Assembly: GCA_036803245.1 (NCBI GenBank)
Contig: DAIRUQ010000113.1
Coordinates: 1 to 7,923, forward strand
Direction of reading: 5' to 3'
Source of the DNA: DAIRUQ01 sp036803245
GTDB taxonomy: Bacteria > Chloroflexota > Anaerolineae > UBA1429
DNA: 7,923 bases
Under the pieces are notes generated by a model. The model was given only the letters and a program-made list of their open reading frames with translations, was not told where the DNA came from and searched no databases. Shown piece by piece: positions 1 through 6,332 of this stretch; within the stretch, counting starts at the first letter, position 1, and every line of letters begins with the position of its first letter. The position numbers and the translations under genes were made by a program.

Positions 1-30
1 GCAAAGGCCCGGACGGATGCCCTCGCTCAT
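1..30 (-). CDS. Start of an unidentified downstream operon gene (partial, runs off the left edge)
   Basis: On the minus strand an ATG at 30-28 overlaps the TGA stop (29-27) of the sat-cysC gene as ATGA, the usual geometry of translational coupling. Only ten codons are visible, reading MSEGIRPGLC, with no stop before the edge. The upstream sequence inside the end of sat-cysC is purine-rich (GAGAGG about 13 bases and GGGG about 8 bases before the ATG), which is a weak ribosome binding site, so initiation probably depends on the terminating ribosome. The product cannot be identified from ten residues. Position after a PAPS-synthesising enzyme makes a sulfotransferase or another sulfate-activation gene a natural guess, but this is inference from context only. 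Confidence 0.5.
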   Translation of the reverse strand, partial: MSEGIRPGLC

Positions 31-1766
31 CCGCAATACCCCGCCTCTCTCAGCCGCTCCACCAACCGCCGCGCGTTCTCCTCCGCCGTAGCCGCCACCG
101 TATCCAACACCACATCGGCGTGCTCGGGGGCCTCGTAGGGGTCGTCGATCCCCGTAAAGCCCACGATCTCGCCGCGGCGGGCCTTGGCGTACATCCCCTT
201 GACGTCGCGCCCCTCACAGACCTCCAGCGGGGTGTCGACAAAGACCTCGATAAAGCGATCGGGCCCCACCATGGCGCGGACCTGGTCGCGGGTGGCGCGG
301 TAGGGGCTGACGGCGGCGCAGATGACGCCCCCGCCGTGGCGCACGATCTCGGCGGCCACAAAGCCGATACGGAGGATGTTGGTGTCGCGGTCGACTTTGC
401 TAAAGCCCAGCCCCTTGGAGAGGTGGGTGCGGACCACGTCGCCATCGAGGACGGTGACGTCACGACCGTGCTCCATCAGCAGCGAGGCCAGGATCTCGGC
501 GGTGGTGGACTTGCCGGAGCCGCTCAGGCCGGTGAACCAGACGCAAAAGCCCTGCTTGCGCTTGGGCGGGTAGGCCTCGGCCAGGATCTGGGCCACTTCG
601 GGCCGGGTGAACCAGTCGGGCAGCGACCGACCCGCGCCCAGGTACTCGTCGCGCACTTGGGTGCCGGAGATGGACGCCGTGCGGGCGCCCTGGGGCACCT
701 CATCGATGGGCGCGTAGCGGTCGTCGTCGGGCAGGTAGACCAGCATCTGAAAGGGCACCACGCCGACGCCGATCTCGGCGCTGTGTTGGATGGCCAGCTC
801 CTGGGCGTCATAGGGCCCGTAGAACGGCACACCGTTGCCATCCACTCCAGGGCCGGCATGGTCGCGGCCGACGATCAGGTGGGTGGCGCCATAGTTGCGG
901 CGGATGATGGCGTGCCAGAGGGCCTCGCGCGGGCCGGCCATGCGCATGGCCAGGGGCAGCAACGCCAGCAGCACGGTGCCAGGCGCATAGTGCTTTTCGG
1001 TCAACGCGCGATAGGTGCGCACCCGGGTATAGTGGTCCACGTCGCCCGGCTTGGTGAGGCCGACGACGGGATGCAGCAGTAGGGCCCCTTCGACCTCGTC
1101 GATGGCGCGCTTGGTGAGCTCCTCGTGGACGCGGTGGAGCGGGTTGCGCGTCTGAAAGGCGACGACGGCGGGCTTGTGCATGGTCGCCAGCGCCGCGCGG
1201 GTCTGCTGGGGGGTCAAGCGCAGCTCGGCAAAGTCATAGTGCGGCGGCAACTGCAGCACCTGGATGGGTCCCGAGGCGTAGCGGTGCGCCCAGCCATGCA
1301 TCTCGGCCACCAGCGGGTGCTTGGTATCGGTGGTGCCCAGGACCTGTTGGGCCTCTTGGGCCAGATCCCACGGGTAGACCTCGTCGACCCGCATGATAGC
1401 CAGCAGGTTGTTCTTGCGGTCGCGTAGCGCCAGCTCCTGGCCCGGGTGGACGTCGTCGCCCACGGGCAGCGTGATGGGGATGGGGAACAGCGTGCCATCG
1501 GCCAGGCGCATGGTCTCGAGGACCGCGGCGTAATCGGCCGCGCCCATGAAGCGATCTAGGGGCGAGTAAGCGCCGACGGCCAAGAGCTCGAGGTCACACA
1601 GGGATCGCTCGCTCAGCTGGAGGGAAGGCAGGCGCGACGCGCGCTCCTTGAGGGCGGGCAACTGGTCCGCCGGGGCCAGCAGATCGACCAGGGCGCCGCC
1701 GTAGGGCTCGATGAGCGGCTCGGCGAGCTGGGATGCGGTCTTGAGGGGGCTTTGGAGGTGGCTCAA
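27..1766 (-). CDS. sat-cysC: Bifunctional sulfate adenylyltransferase / adenylylsulfate kinase
   Basis: This 579-residue cytoplasmic enzyme should make PAPS in two steps: sulfate + ATP to APS and pyrophosphate, then APS + ATP to PAPS. Residues 1-400 are an ATP sulfurylase of the Sat (not CysD/CysN) type, with the nucleotide-binding QTRNPLHRVHE at 205-215, GRDHAG at 300-305 and ISGTQVRD at 366-373. Residues about 405-579 are an APS kinase with P-loop GLSGSGKST (413-421), LDGDVVR (440-446), GLGFS (452-456) and SPYRATRD (487-494), whose serine matches the phospho-serine position of CysC. All kinase motifs look intact, unlike the regulatory, inactive kinase-like domain of some fungal Sat proteins. 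Sat-CysC domain order is known from Aquifex and other bacteria. The start is a TTG, preceded by AAAGGAG seven bases upstream. It overlaps the dehydrogenase stop by TTGA, so the two genes are coupled. Confidence 0.97.
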   Translation of the reverse strand: MSHLQSPLKTASQLAEPLIEPYGGALVDLLAPADQLPALKERASRLPSLQLSERSLCDLELLAVGAYSPLDRFMGAADYAAVLETMRLADGTLFPIPITLPVGDDVHPGQELALRDRKNNLLAIMRVDEVYPWDLAQEAQQVLGTTDTKHPLVAEMHGWAHRYASGPIQVLQLPPHYDFAELRLTPQQTRAALATMHKPAVVAFQTRNPLHRVHEELTKRAIDEVEGALLLHPVVGLTKPGDVDHYTRVRTYRALTEKHYAPGTVLLALLPLAMRMAGPREALWHAIIRRNYGATHLIVGRDHAGPGVDGNGVPFYGPYDAQELAIQHSAEIGVGVVPFQMLVYLPDDDRYAPIDEVPQGARTASISGTQVRDEYLGAGRSLPDWFTRPEVAQILAEAYPPKRKQGFCVWFTGLSGSGKSTTAEILASLLMEHGRDVTVLDGDVVRTHLSKGLGFSKVDRDTNILRIGFVAAEIVRHGGGVICAAVSPYRATRDQVRAMVGPDRFIEVFVDTPLEVCEGRDVKGMYAKARRGEIVGFTGIDDPYEAPEHADVVLDTVAATAEENARRLVERLREAGYCG

Positions 1767-3100
1767 CTCTGGGCTCCTTTGGGCGGCGAGGCCAAGTCCG
1801 TGGTGATGCCGCGGCTATCCACCAGCTTGTCTCCGGCCGTGGCGTAGACCCAGGACCAGTCGATGCTGGCGTGGGCCGTGTGCACAAAGACGCAGTCGGC
1901 CTCCTGGAGGGCGGACTCGATAAGGGGCACGCTCTGCAGCGTGGCGCCATCCGCGAGGCGCAAGCTGGGCACGTGGGGGTCGTGATAGACGACGACGGCG
2001 CCGCGAGCGCGCAGCTCGGCGATGATCTCCAGCGCCGGCGTCTCGCGCAGGTCAGAGACGTCGGCCTTGTAGGCCACGCCCAACACCAGCACTCGGCGGC
2101 CGCGCACGGGCTTGCCGTGCTCGTTTAGCGAATCCTGGATGCGCCCCACCCAGTAACGGGGCATGGACGAGTTAATATAGTCGGCCAGCTCGATAAAGCG
2201 GGTCTCGACCCCCATGCCACGCGCCTTCCACGAGAGGTAGAGCGGGTCGATGGGGATGCAGTGGCCGCCGAGGCCGGGGCCCGGGTAGAACGGCATATAG
2301 CCAAAGGGCTTGGTCTTGGCGGCGGCGATGATCTCCCAGACATCCAGCCCCATGCGCTGGCAGATCTGGGCCATCTCGTTGGCCAGGCCGATGTTCACGG
2401 CGCGGTAGGTGTTCTCCAGGATCTTGACCATCTCGGCGGCCGCAGGGCTCGAGACGGGCACGATGGTCTCCACGGCGCAGCGGTACAGGGCGCTGGCGAC
2501 CTCGGTGCAGGTAGGCGTCATGCCGCCGAGCACCTTGGGCGTATTGCGCGTGTTCCAGGTCCGGTTGCCCGGGTCGACGCGCTCGGGCGAAAACGCCAGA
2601 AAAAAGTCCTCGCCCACGGTATAGCCGTTGCGCTTGATCCGGGGCAGCAGAATCTCGGTGGTGGTGCCGGGGTAGGTGGTCGATTCCAACACCACCAGCA
2701 TGCCGGCCCGCATGTGCTCTGCCAGGCGATCGGCGGCCTTCACGATGTAAGAGATATCGGGATCCTTGGTCTTGTTCAGGGGCGTGGGCACGCAGATGAT
2801 GGCGGCGTCGCAAGCTCCGCCGTTCGCGTCGGCCTGATCGAGCGCCGACCAGTCGGTGGTAGCGGTCAGGCGCCCAGCCCGGACCAACCCCGCCAGATCG
2901 GCCGTGGGGACGTCGTCGATATAGGAGCGACCGGCGTTGATGCTCGCGCATTTGCGCTCATCAATATCGATGCCGATAACCGTCAGCCCGCCACGGGCGA
3001 ACTCGACGGCCAGTGGGAGACCCACATAGCCGAGCCCGATGACGGCCACGCGCGCGGCTCGGTCGTGAATTGCGTCAAGCAGATTCGTACGATGAGGCAC
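1763..3100 (-). CDS. Nucleotide-sugar 6-dehydrogenase, UDP-N-acetylhexosamine type (WbpA/TviB-like)
   Basis: A 445-residue cytoplasmic NAD-dependent enzyme of the UDP-glucose/GDP-mannose dehydrogenase superfamily. It oxidises C6 of a nucleotide sugar to a uronic acid in two steps using two NAD. The N-terminal Rossmann domain has GLGYVGLP (22-29) and an acidic residue at D45 for the NAD ribose. CVPTP (103-107) and ESTTYPGTT (139-147) follow. The central domain has K226 and N230 in EMVKILENTYRAVN. The catalytic cysteine is C281 in GPGLGGHCIPIDP. The C-terminal UDP-binding domain has GVAYKADVSDLRETPA (341-356). SPERVDPGN (171-179) replaces the NPEFLREG-type motif of UDP-glucose dehydrogenases, pointing to a UDP-GlcNAc or UDP-ManNAc-type substrate; the exact sugar is not settled. 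The start is GTG, with AAGGTG four bases upstream. It is the first visible gene of the coupled operon leading into sat-cysC. Length is normal for the family. Confidence 0.95.
   Translation of the reverse strand: MPHRTNLLDAIHDRAARVAVIGLGYVGLPLAVEFARGGLTVIGIDIDERKCASINAGRSYIDDVPTADLAGLVRAGRLTATTDWSALDQADANGGACDAAIICVPTPLNKTKDPDISYIVKAADRLAEHMRAGMLVVLESTTYPGTTTEILLPRIKRNGYTVGEDFFLAFSPERVDPGNRTWNTRNTPKVLGGMTPTCTEVASALYRCAVETIVPVSSPAAAEMVKILENTYRAVNIGLANEMAQICQRMGLDVWEIIAAAKTKPFGYMPFYPGPGLGGHCIPIDPLYLSWKARGMGVETRFIELADYINSSMPRYWVGRIQDSLNEHGKPVRGRRVLVLGVAYKADVSDLRETPALEIIAELRARGAVVVYHDPHVPSLRLADGATLQSVPLIESALQEADCVFVHTAHASIDWSWVYATAGDKLVDSRGITTDLASPPKGAQS
1774..1780 (-). promoter_or_regulatory. Ribosome binding site deciding the TTG start of sat-cysC
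   Basis: On the minus strand AAAGGAG lies seven bases before the TTG at 1766-1764. It sits inside the last codons of the dehydrogenase gene. No in-frame ATG occurs before residue 74 of the product, which is already inside the conserved Sat domain, so this site is the main support for the non-ATG start. Confidence 0.8.
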
Positions 3101-3202
3101 ACAGCACCTTGCGATTCGGTGGACGTTGTGGACACGAGAGCGCAGCCTCGCGCGGGGCGTCCAAACAACAGTAGGTCGAATCAGAATGCGATCCGAAACA
3201 AG

Positions 3203-3231
3203 CTTATAGCTCTCAGAAGCCTTACCGCAAA
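3203..3231 (-). promoter_or_regulatory. Possible promoter for the dehydrogenase / sat-cysC operon
   Basis: On the minus strand TTTGCG (3231-3226) and TATAAG (3208-3203) are 17 bases apart. The -10 matches TATAAT at five of six positions, while the -35 is poor (three of six). It would give a leader of about 95 bases before the GTG at 3100. It lies in one of the few AT-rich patches of the region. Weak support. Confidence 0.3.
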
Positions 3232-3331
3232 GCTAACCCTATGATAGCGTGAGGGATGGCCGAGGTCAACCTTCCAGCGGAGCTAGGTGTCAAATCGCCG
3301 TAAAGGTTTCCCCACAGGTGGACCGAACCGT

Positions 3332-3347
3332 CGCCGATGGAACGGCG
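3332..3347. repeat. Inverted repeat (CGCCG / CGGCG)
   Basis: CGCCG at 3332-3336 pairs with CGGCG at 3343-3347 around a six-base loop. It is the first of three short stem-loops in the leader-proximal half of this intergenic region. GC-rich five-base arms arise easily by chance here. Confidence 0.35.
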
Positions 3348-3361
3348 GGCGCGACCACCAT

Positions 3362-3379
3362 GGCTGCCATCGAGCAGCC
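3362..3379. repeat. Inverted repeat (GGCTGC / GCAGCC)
   Basis: GGCTGC at 3362-3367 is the exact reverse complement of GCAGCC at 3374-3379, with the six-base loop CATCGA between. There is no T-run on either side, so an intrinsic terminator is unlikely. It lies about 50 bases upstream of the glycosidase -35 and could be a regulator binding site. Confidence 0.45.
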
Positions 3380-3407
3380 CGTTGCCGAGCCGCTGTCGAC
3401 GCGTTTG

Positions 3408-3419
3408 GCTCGCCCGAGC
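3408..3419. repeat. Inverted repeat (GCTCG / CGAGC) next to the glycosidase -35
   Basis: GCTCG (3408-3412) and CGAGC (3415-3419) are separated by two bases, forming a 12-bp near-palindrome that ends about ten bases before the proposed -35. The geometry fits an operator better than an RNA hairpin. The nine-base string GCCCGAGCG at 3412-3420 recurs at 7852-7860. Confidence 0.35.
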
Positions 3420-3429
3420 GCGCACCCAC

Positions 3430-3458
3430 GTGACGAAGGCTCCCGATCCGGCTAGAAT
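3430..3458 (+). promoter_or_regulatory. Probable sigma-70-type promoter of the glycosidase gene
   Basis: GTGACG (3430-3435) and TAGAAT (3453-3458) are exactly 17 bases apart and match the consensus at four and five of six positions. Transcription would start near 3465, giving a leader of about 50 bases before the ATG at 3515. That leaves too little leader for the in-frame ATG at 3473 and so supports the later start. Confidence 0.5.
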
Positions 3459-3500
3459 GCGCACCAGCTCTGATGACTGCATTGGGCTTATGCGGAGCAA

Positions 3501-3507
3501 AAGGGGG
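3501..3507 (+). promoter_or_regulatory. Ribosome binding site deciding the glycosidase start
   Basis: AAGGGGG ends seven bases before the ATG at 3515. The upstream in-frame ATG at 3473 has no purine-rich sequence in front of it, so 3515 is preferred. Confidence 0.65.
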
Positions 3508-3514
3508 CGCGCAG

Positions 3515-6160
3515 ATGGACAAGCGACTGACCGAGGTACTGGCTGGGCAGGCTGGGAGCTATATCCTGCCGTTCTTTTGGCAACACGGCGAGAGCGAAGA
3601 GATCCTGCGTGCCTATATGGGCGCCATTCACGCGAGCGGGATCCTCGAGGTGTGTGTGGAGAGCCGCCCCCACCCCGATTTCCACGGGCCGCAGTGGTGG
3701 CACGATATGGACATCATCATGGACGAGGCGCGCACGCGTGGGATGCGGGTCTGGCTCCTGGACGATGCCCACTTTCCCACCGGCTATGCCAACGGCGCCT
3801 TCAGGACGGCCGACCCGGAGCTATGCCTGCAGCTCTTGAGCTTTAACCTGGTGGATGTGGTCGGGCCGACCCCGCAGGTAAGCATCGATGTGGAGGCGAT
3901 GAGCCATGTCCCCCCCGAGCGACCGATGCCGGGGATGGGCCAGTGGGCCCGCCGCTTTGAGAAGCGCACCTTCGATGACGACCAACGGCTGGCGGTGATG
4001 GCCTATCGCGTCGAGGAGGGCGACCGGCTGGGCGAGACGATCGATTTGAGCGACCAGGTGGTGGATGGCCACTTGTGCTGGGACGTGCCGGCCGGCTACT
4101 GGCGGGTGTATGTGGCCTATCTCACGCGGAACGCCGGCCGCACAAACACGGTCATGAACATCATCGACCGTGAAAGTGTGCGGGTGCTGGTGGACGCCGT
4201 CTACGAGCAGGAATGGGAGCGCTACCAGGCCGATTTCGGCAAGACGTTTGCGGGGTTCTTTTCCGACGAGCCCTGCTTCCGGAATACCATGGGGTTTGGA
4301 CGGGACACGCGCATCGGCCGGCAAGAGATGCCGTTGCCATGGAGCAAGCAGGTGCCGGCGATGCTCGAGGAGCGACTGGGCCCCGATTGGCCGGCCTTGC
4401 TGCCGCTCTTGTGGCAACCCGCCGACGACGAGGATCTGACCGCGCGCGTGCGTTATGCCTACATGGATACCATCACGCTGCTGGTAAAGGAGAACTTTTC
4501 CGATCAGTTGGGCGAGTGGTGCGCCGCGCATGGCGTCGAGTATGTGGGCCACGCCGTCGAGGACAACAACAGCTCGAGCCACCTAGGCTCGTCGTTGGGG
4601 CATTTCTACCGCGCGCTGGACGGACAGCATATGGCCGGCATCGACGAGGTGATCTGGCAGATCATGTACGGCGGTGAGAACGCCCTCCATCGCGGCGGGC
4701 ACTTTGTCAATGCCGACGGCAACTTTTACCACTTTGTCCTGGGCAAGCTGGCCAGCTCGCACGCCCACATCGACCCCAAGAAAAAGGGGCGGGCCTTGTG
4801 CGAGATCTGGGGGGCATCGGGTTGGTCGCTGGGCGTACGCGGCATGATGTACACCGCCAACCACTTGATGGTGCGCGGCGTGAACCGCTACACGCCGCAT
4901 GCCTTTGATCCCGAACCGTTCCCGGCGGAGGATGGGCCGCCCCATTTCTACGCCCATGGAGAGAACCCCCAGTACCGCCACTTTGGCCAGCTCATGCGGT
5001 ACATGCAACGCGTCTGCCACCTGATCGATGGCGGGCTGCATGTCGCTCCGGTGGCCCTCCTGTACAGCGGCGAGGCCGACTGGGTGGGACCGTGCATGCT
5101 GGAGCAGTACCCAGCGCGCCGTCTCACCGAGAACCAGATCGACTTTGACATCATCCCGGCCGACATCCTGGCCGATGGGCAGCACGAACTGGACGATGGG
5201 CTGCTGGTCAACGGTGAGCGCTATGGGGCGCTGATAGTTCCTTCGGCGGCGTACACCACCACCCAGGTCGCAGCCTTTGCCCGCAAAGCCAAAGCTGCCG
5301 GGTTCCCGGTGCTCTTTGTGGGCGAGAAACCCGCCAAGCTAAGCGACAGCGACCAATCCCTGGGCGACCTGCCGGGCGTCGTGGTCGGCCTGGAGGAGCT
5401 GGCGGATCGGCTGCGCGCGATGGGCCTAGCAGAGATAGACGTGGCCCCGGGCTTTACCAAGTTGGTCTACTATCACTACCGGCGCGATCAAGACCTGTAC
5501 CTGTTCGCCAACGAGGCCACCAGCGAGACCTTTGACGGGTGGATCACCATTCCGCAGAGCGCGGATCTCTGCCTCTATGATCCCTGGGACAACGTGCTGC
5601 GGCCGCTCACACACGAAAAGAGTGACCACGGTACGCGGTTCCACCTGAACCTGGCGCCCTATGAGCTCCTGGTGGTAGCTACGGGCGCGCCGGCTGAGGA
5701 CGTGGTCGCCAAGCCCGTCCAGCTGGGCGACGGCAAGGCCCTGAGCAACTGGCAGGTGTCCATGGCCGAGAGCAAGGCCTATCCCGCGTTTGAGCCGGCC
5801 TACCGCACCGATCGCCTAGACAGCTTTGCCGCGAGCTACCCGCATTTCAGCGGCTATATCGCCTACGAGACCACGTTCGACGGCGCCGACGGCAGCTTGC
5901 TCGAGATCGCCGATGCCTATGAGGGCGTGGAGGTGTGGTGCAACGGTCAGTACGTGGGGATGCGCATCACCCCGCCGTTCGTGTTTGACCTGACCCAGGC
6001 CGTCGTGCCGGGCGAGAATGCGCTGCGCATCGAGGTGGCCACCACCCTGGATCGTAAAGTGCGCCAGATCGGTGTTCAGAACCGGTTCTGGACCGATCAG
6101 CCGGCCATCGACCCGACGGGCATCGTGGGGGAGGTGCGGCTGTACCAGCAGCCTAGCTGA
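3515..6160 (+). CDS. Cytoplasmic glycoside hydrolase, GH106-like (alpha-L-rhamnosidase-related)
   Basis: This 881-residue enzyme probably cleaves a glycoside; its substrate is unknown. Residues about 12-505 look like a TIM barrel related to GH106, with ILPFFWQHGE (17-26), WWHDMDIIMDEA (61-72), VWLLDDAHFPTGYANG (79-94), GFFSDEP (247-253), GHAVEDNNSSSHLG (345-358) and CEIWGASGW (429-437). Candidate acids include D251/E252, E349/D350 and E430; I cannot assign the catalytic pair. Residues about 505-640 resemble the amidotransferase-like alpha/beta domain next to many glycosidase barrels. A beta-rich linker follows. Residues about 740-881 are a GH2-type sugar-binding jelly roll (VEVWCNGQYVG 805-815, PPFVFDL 820-826, PGENALRIEV 832-841). 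There is no signal peptide or membrane segment, so it acts in the cytoplasm on imported substrate. It converges with an MFS permease. An in-frame ATG at 3473 would add 14 residues. GH106 membership is distant; it may belong to an unclassified sister family. Confidence 0.9.
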   Translation: MDKRLTEVLAGQAGSYILPFFWQHGESEEILRAYMGAIHASGILEVCVESRPHPDFHGPQWWHDMDIIMDEARTRGMRVWLLDDAHFPTGYANGAFRTADPELCLQLLSFNLVDVVGPTPQVSIDVEAMSHVPPERPMPGMGQWARRFEKRTFDDDQRLAVMAYRVEEGDRLGETIDLSDQVVDGHLCWDVPAGYWRVYVAYLTRNAGRTNTVMNIIDRESVRVLVDAVYEQEWERYQADFGKTFAGFFSDEPCFRNTMGFGRDTRIGRQEMPLPWSKQVPAMLEERLGPDWPALLPLLWQPADDEDLTARVRYAYMDTITLLVKENFSDQLGEWCAAHGVEYVGHAVEDNNSSSHLGSSLGHFYRALDGQHMAGIDEVIWQIMYGGENALHRGGHFVNADGNFYHFVLGKLASSHAHIDPKKKGRALCEIWGASGWSLGVRGMMYTANHLMVRGVNRYTPHAFDPEPFPAEDGPPHFYAHGENPQYRHFGQLMRYMQRVCHLIDGGLHVAPVALLYSGEADWVGPCMLEQYPARRLTENQIDFDIIPADILADGQHELDDGLLVNGERYGALIVPSAAYTTTQVAAFARKAKAAGFPVLFVGEKPAKLSDSDQSLGDLPGVVVGLEELADRLRAMGLAEIDVAPGFTKLVYYHYRRDQDLYLFANEATSETFDGWITIPQSADLCLYDPWDNVLRPLTHEKSDHGTRFHLNLAPYELLVVATGAPAEDVVAKPVQLGDGKALSNWQVSMAESKAYPAFEPAYRTDRLDSFAASYPHFSGYIAYETTFDGADGSLLEIADAYEGVEVWCNGQYVGMRITPPFVFDLTQAVVPGENALRIEVATTLDRKVRQIGVQNRFWTDQPAIDPTGIVGEVRLYQQPS

Positions 6161-6197
6161 GCACCGAAGCGGGAGGATCCGGGCCGGCCCGCGTTGC

Positions 6198-6222
6198 CTG
6201 GTGCTAGGGGATGTAGCATCGG
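6198..6222 (+). terminator. Stem-loop after the glycosidase, possible terminator without U-tract
   Basis: CTGGTGCTA (6198-6206) can pair with TAGCATCGG (6214-6222) as a nine-base stem with two G-U wobbles and a seven-base loop. It lies about 40 bases after the stop. The absence of a T-run makes intrinsic termination doubtful; it might instead protect the mRNA 3' end. Confidence 0.3.
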
Positions 6223-6288
6223 TCAACGTCGGCCGGTCTCGCCATGGGGTCGCTTCGACTCCACGCAAGGCACCTAACCAGGCCCCTA

Positions 6289-6303
6289 CGCCCTCCCAGG
6301 GCG
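6289..6303 (-). terminator. Perfect GC stem-loop after the permease, possible terminator without U-tract
   Basis: CGCCCT (6289-6294) and AGGGCG (6298-6303) are exact reverse complements with a three-base loop, so the hairpin forms in transcripts of either strand. It is about 30 bases beyond the permease stop. There is no T-run on either side, so a role as terminator is tentative. Confidence 0.35.
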
Positions 6304-6332
6304 CCGGCAACGGGCTAGCGCTCGGACATCGC

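Larger units (their letters stand above)
3101..3514. other. Divergent intergenic control region
   Basis: These 414 bases separate the minus-strand dehydrogenase from the plus-strand glycosidase. Open frames across it are short or are extensions of antisense frames, and none has a convincing ribosome binding site or recognisable product. It contains a possible promoter for each direction and three stem-loops listed separately. An additional TATGAT at 3240-3245 on the plus strand resembles a -10 but lacks a -35 partner. Confidence 0.7.
6161..6332. other. Convergent intergenic spacer between glycosidase and permease
   Basis: These 172 bases lie between two facing stop codons. They contain two stem-loops (6198-6222 and 6289-6303) and the perfect 10-bp palindrome GGGCCGGCCC (6181-6190). 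No stem-loop is followed by a T-run on either strand, so no canonical intrinsic terminator is visible. No coding potential beyond shadow frames. Confidence 0.7.

Noticed and set aside
120..1082. Long plus-strand open frame (about 320 codons) opposite sat-cysC
   Set aside because: It is antisense to a gene with unmistakable motifs. Its Gly/Ala/His/Asp-rich product and lack of a ribosome site are typical of a shadow frame in GC-rich DNA.
2261..3244. Long plus-strand open frame (about 327 codons) opposite the dehydrogenase
   Set aside because: It is antisense to the conserved NAD-binding and catalytic parts of the dehydrogenase, and its translation shows no recognisable domain.
3240..3245. TATGAT as a plus-strand -10 for the glycosidase
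   Set aside because: No -35-like sequence lies 16 to 18 bases upstream, and a better promoter occurs at 3430-3458.
3473..3514. Upstream ATG adding 14 residues to the glycosidase
   Set aside because: There is no ribosome binding site, and it would lie within about ten bases of the predicted transcription start. The ATG at 3515 has AAGGGGG at good spacing.
3821..4582. Minus-strand open frame (about 250 codons) inside the glycosidase
   Set aside because: It is fully antisense to a conserved catalytic domain, has no ribosome site and no family resemblance.
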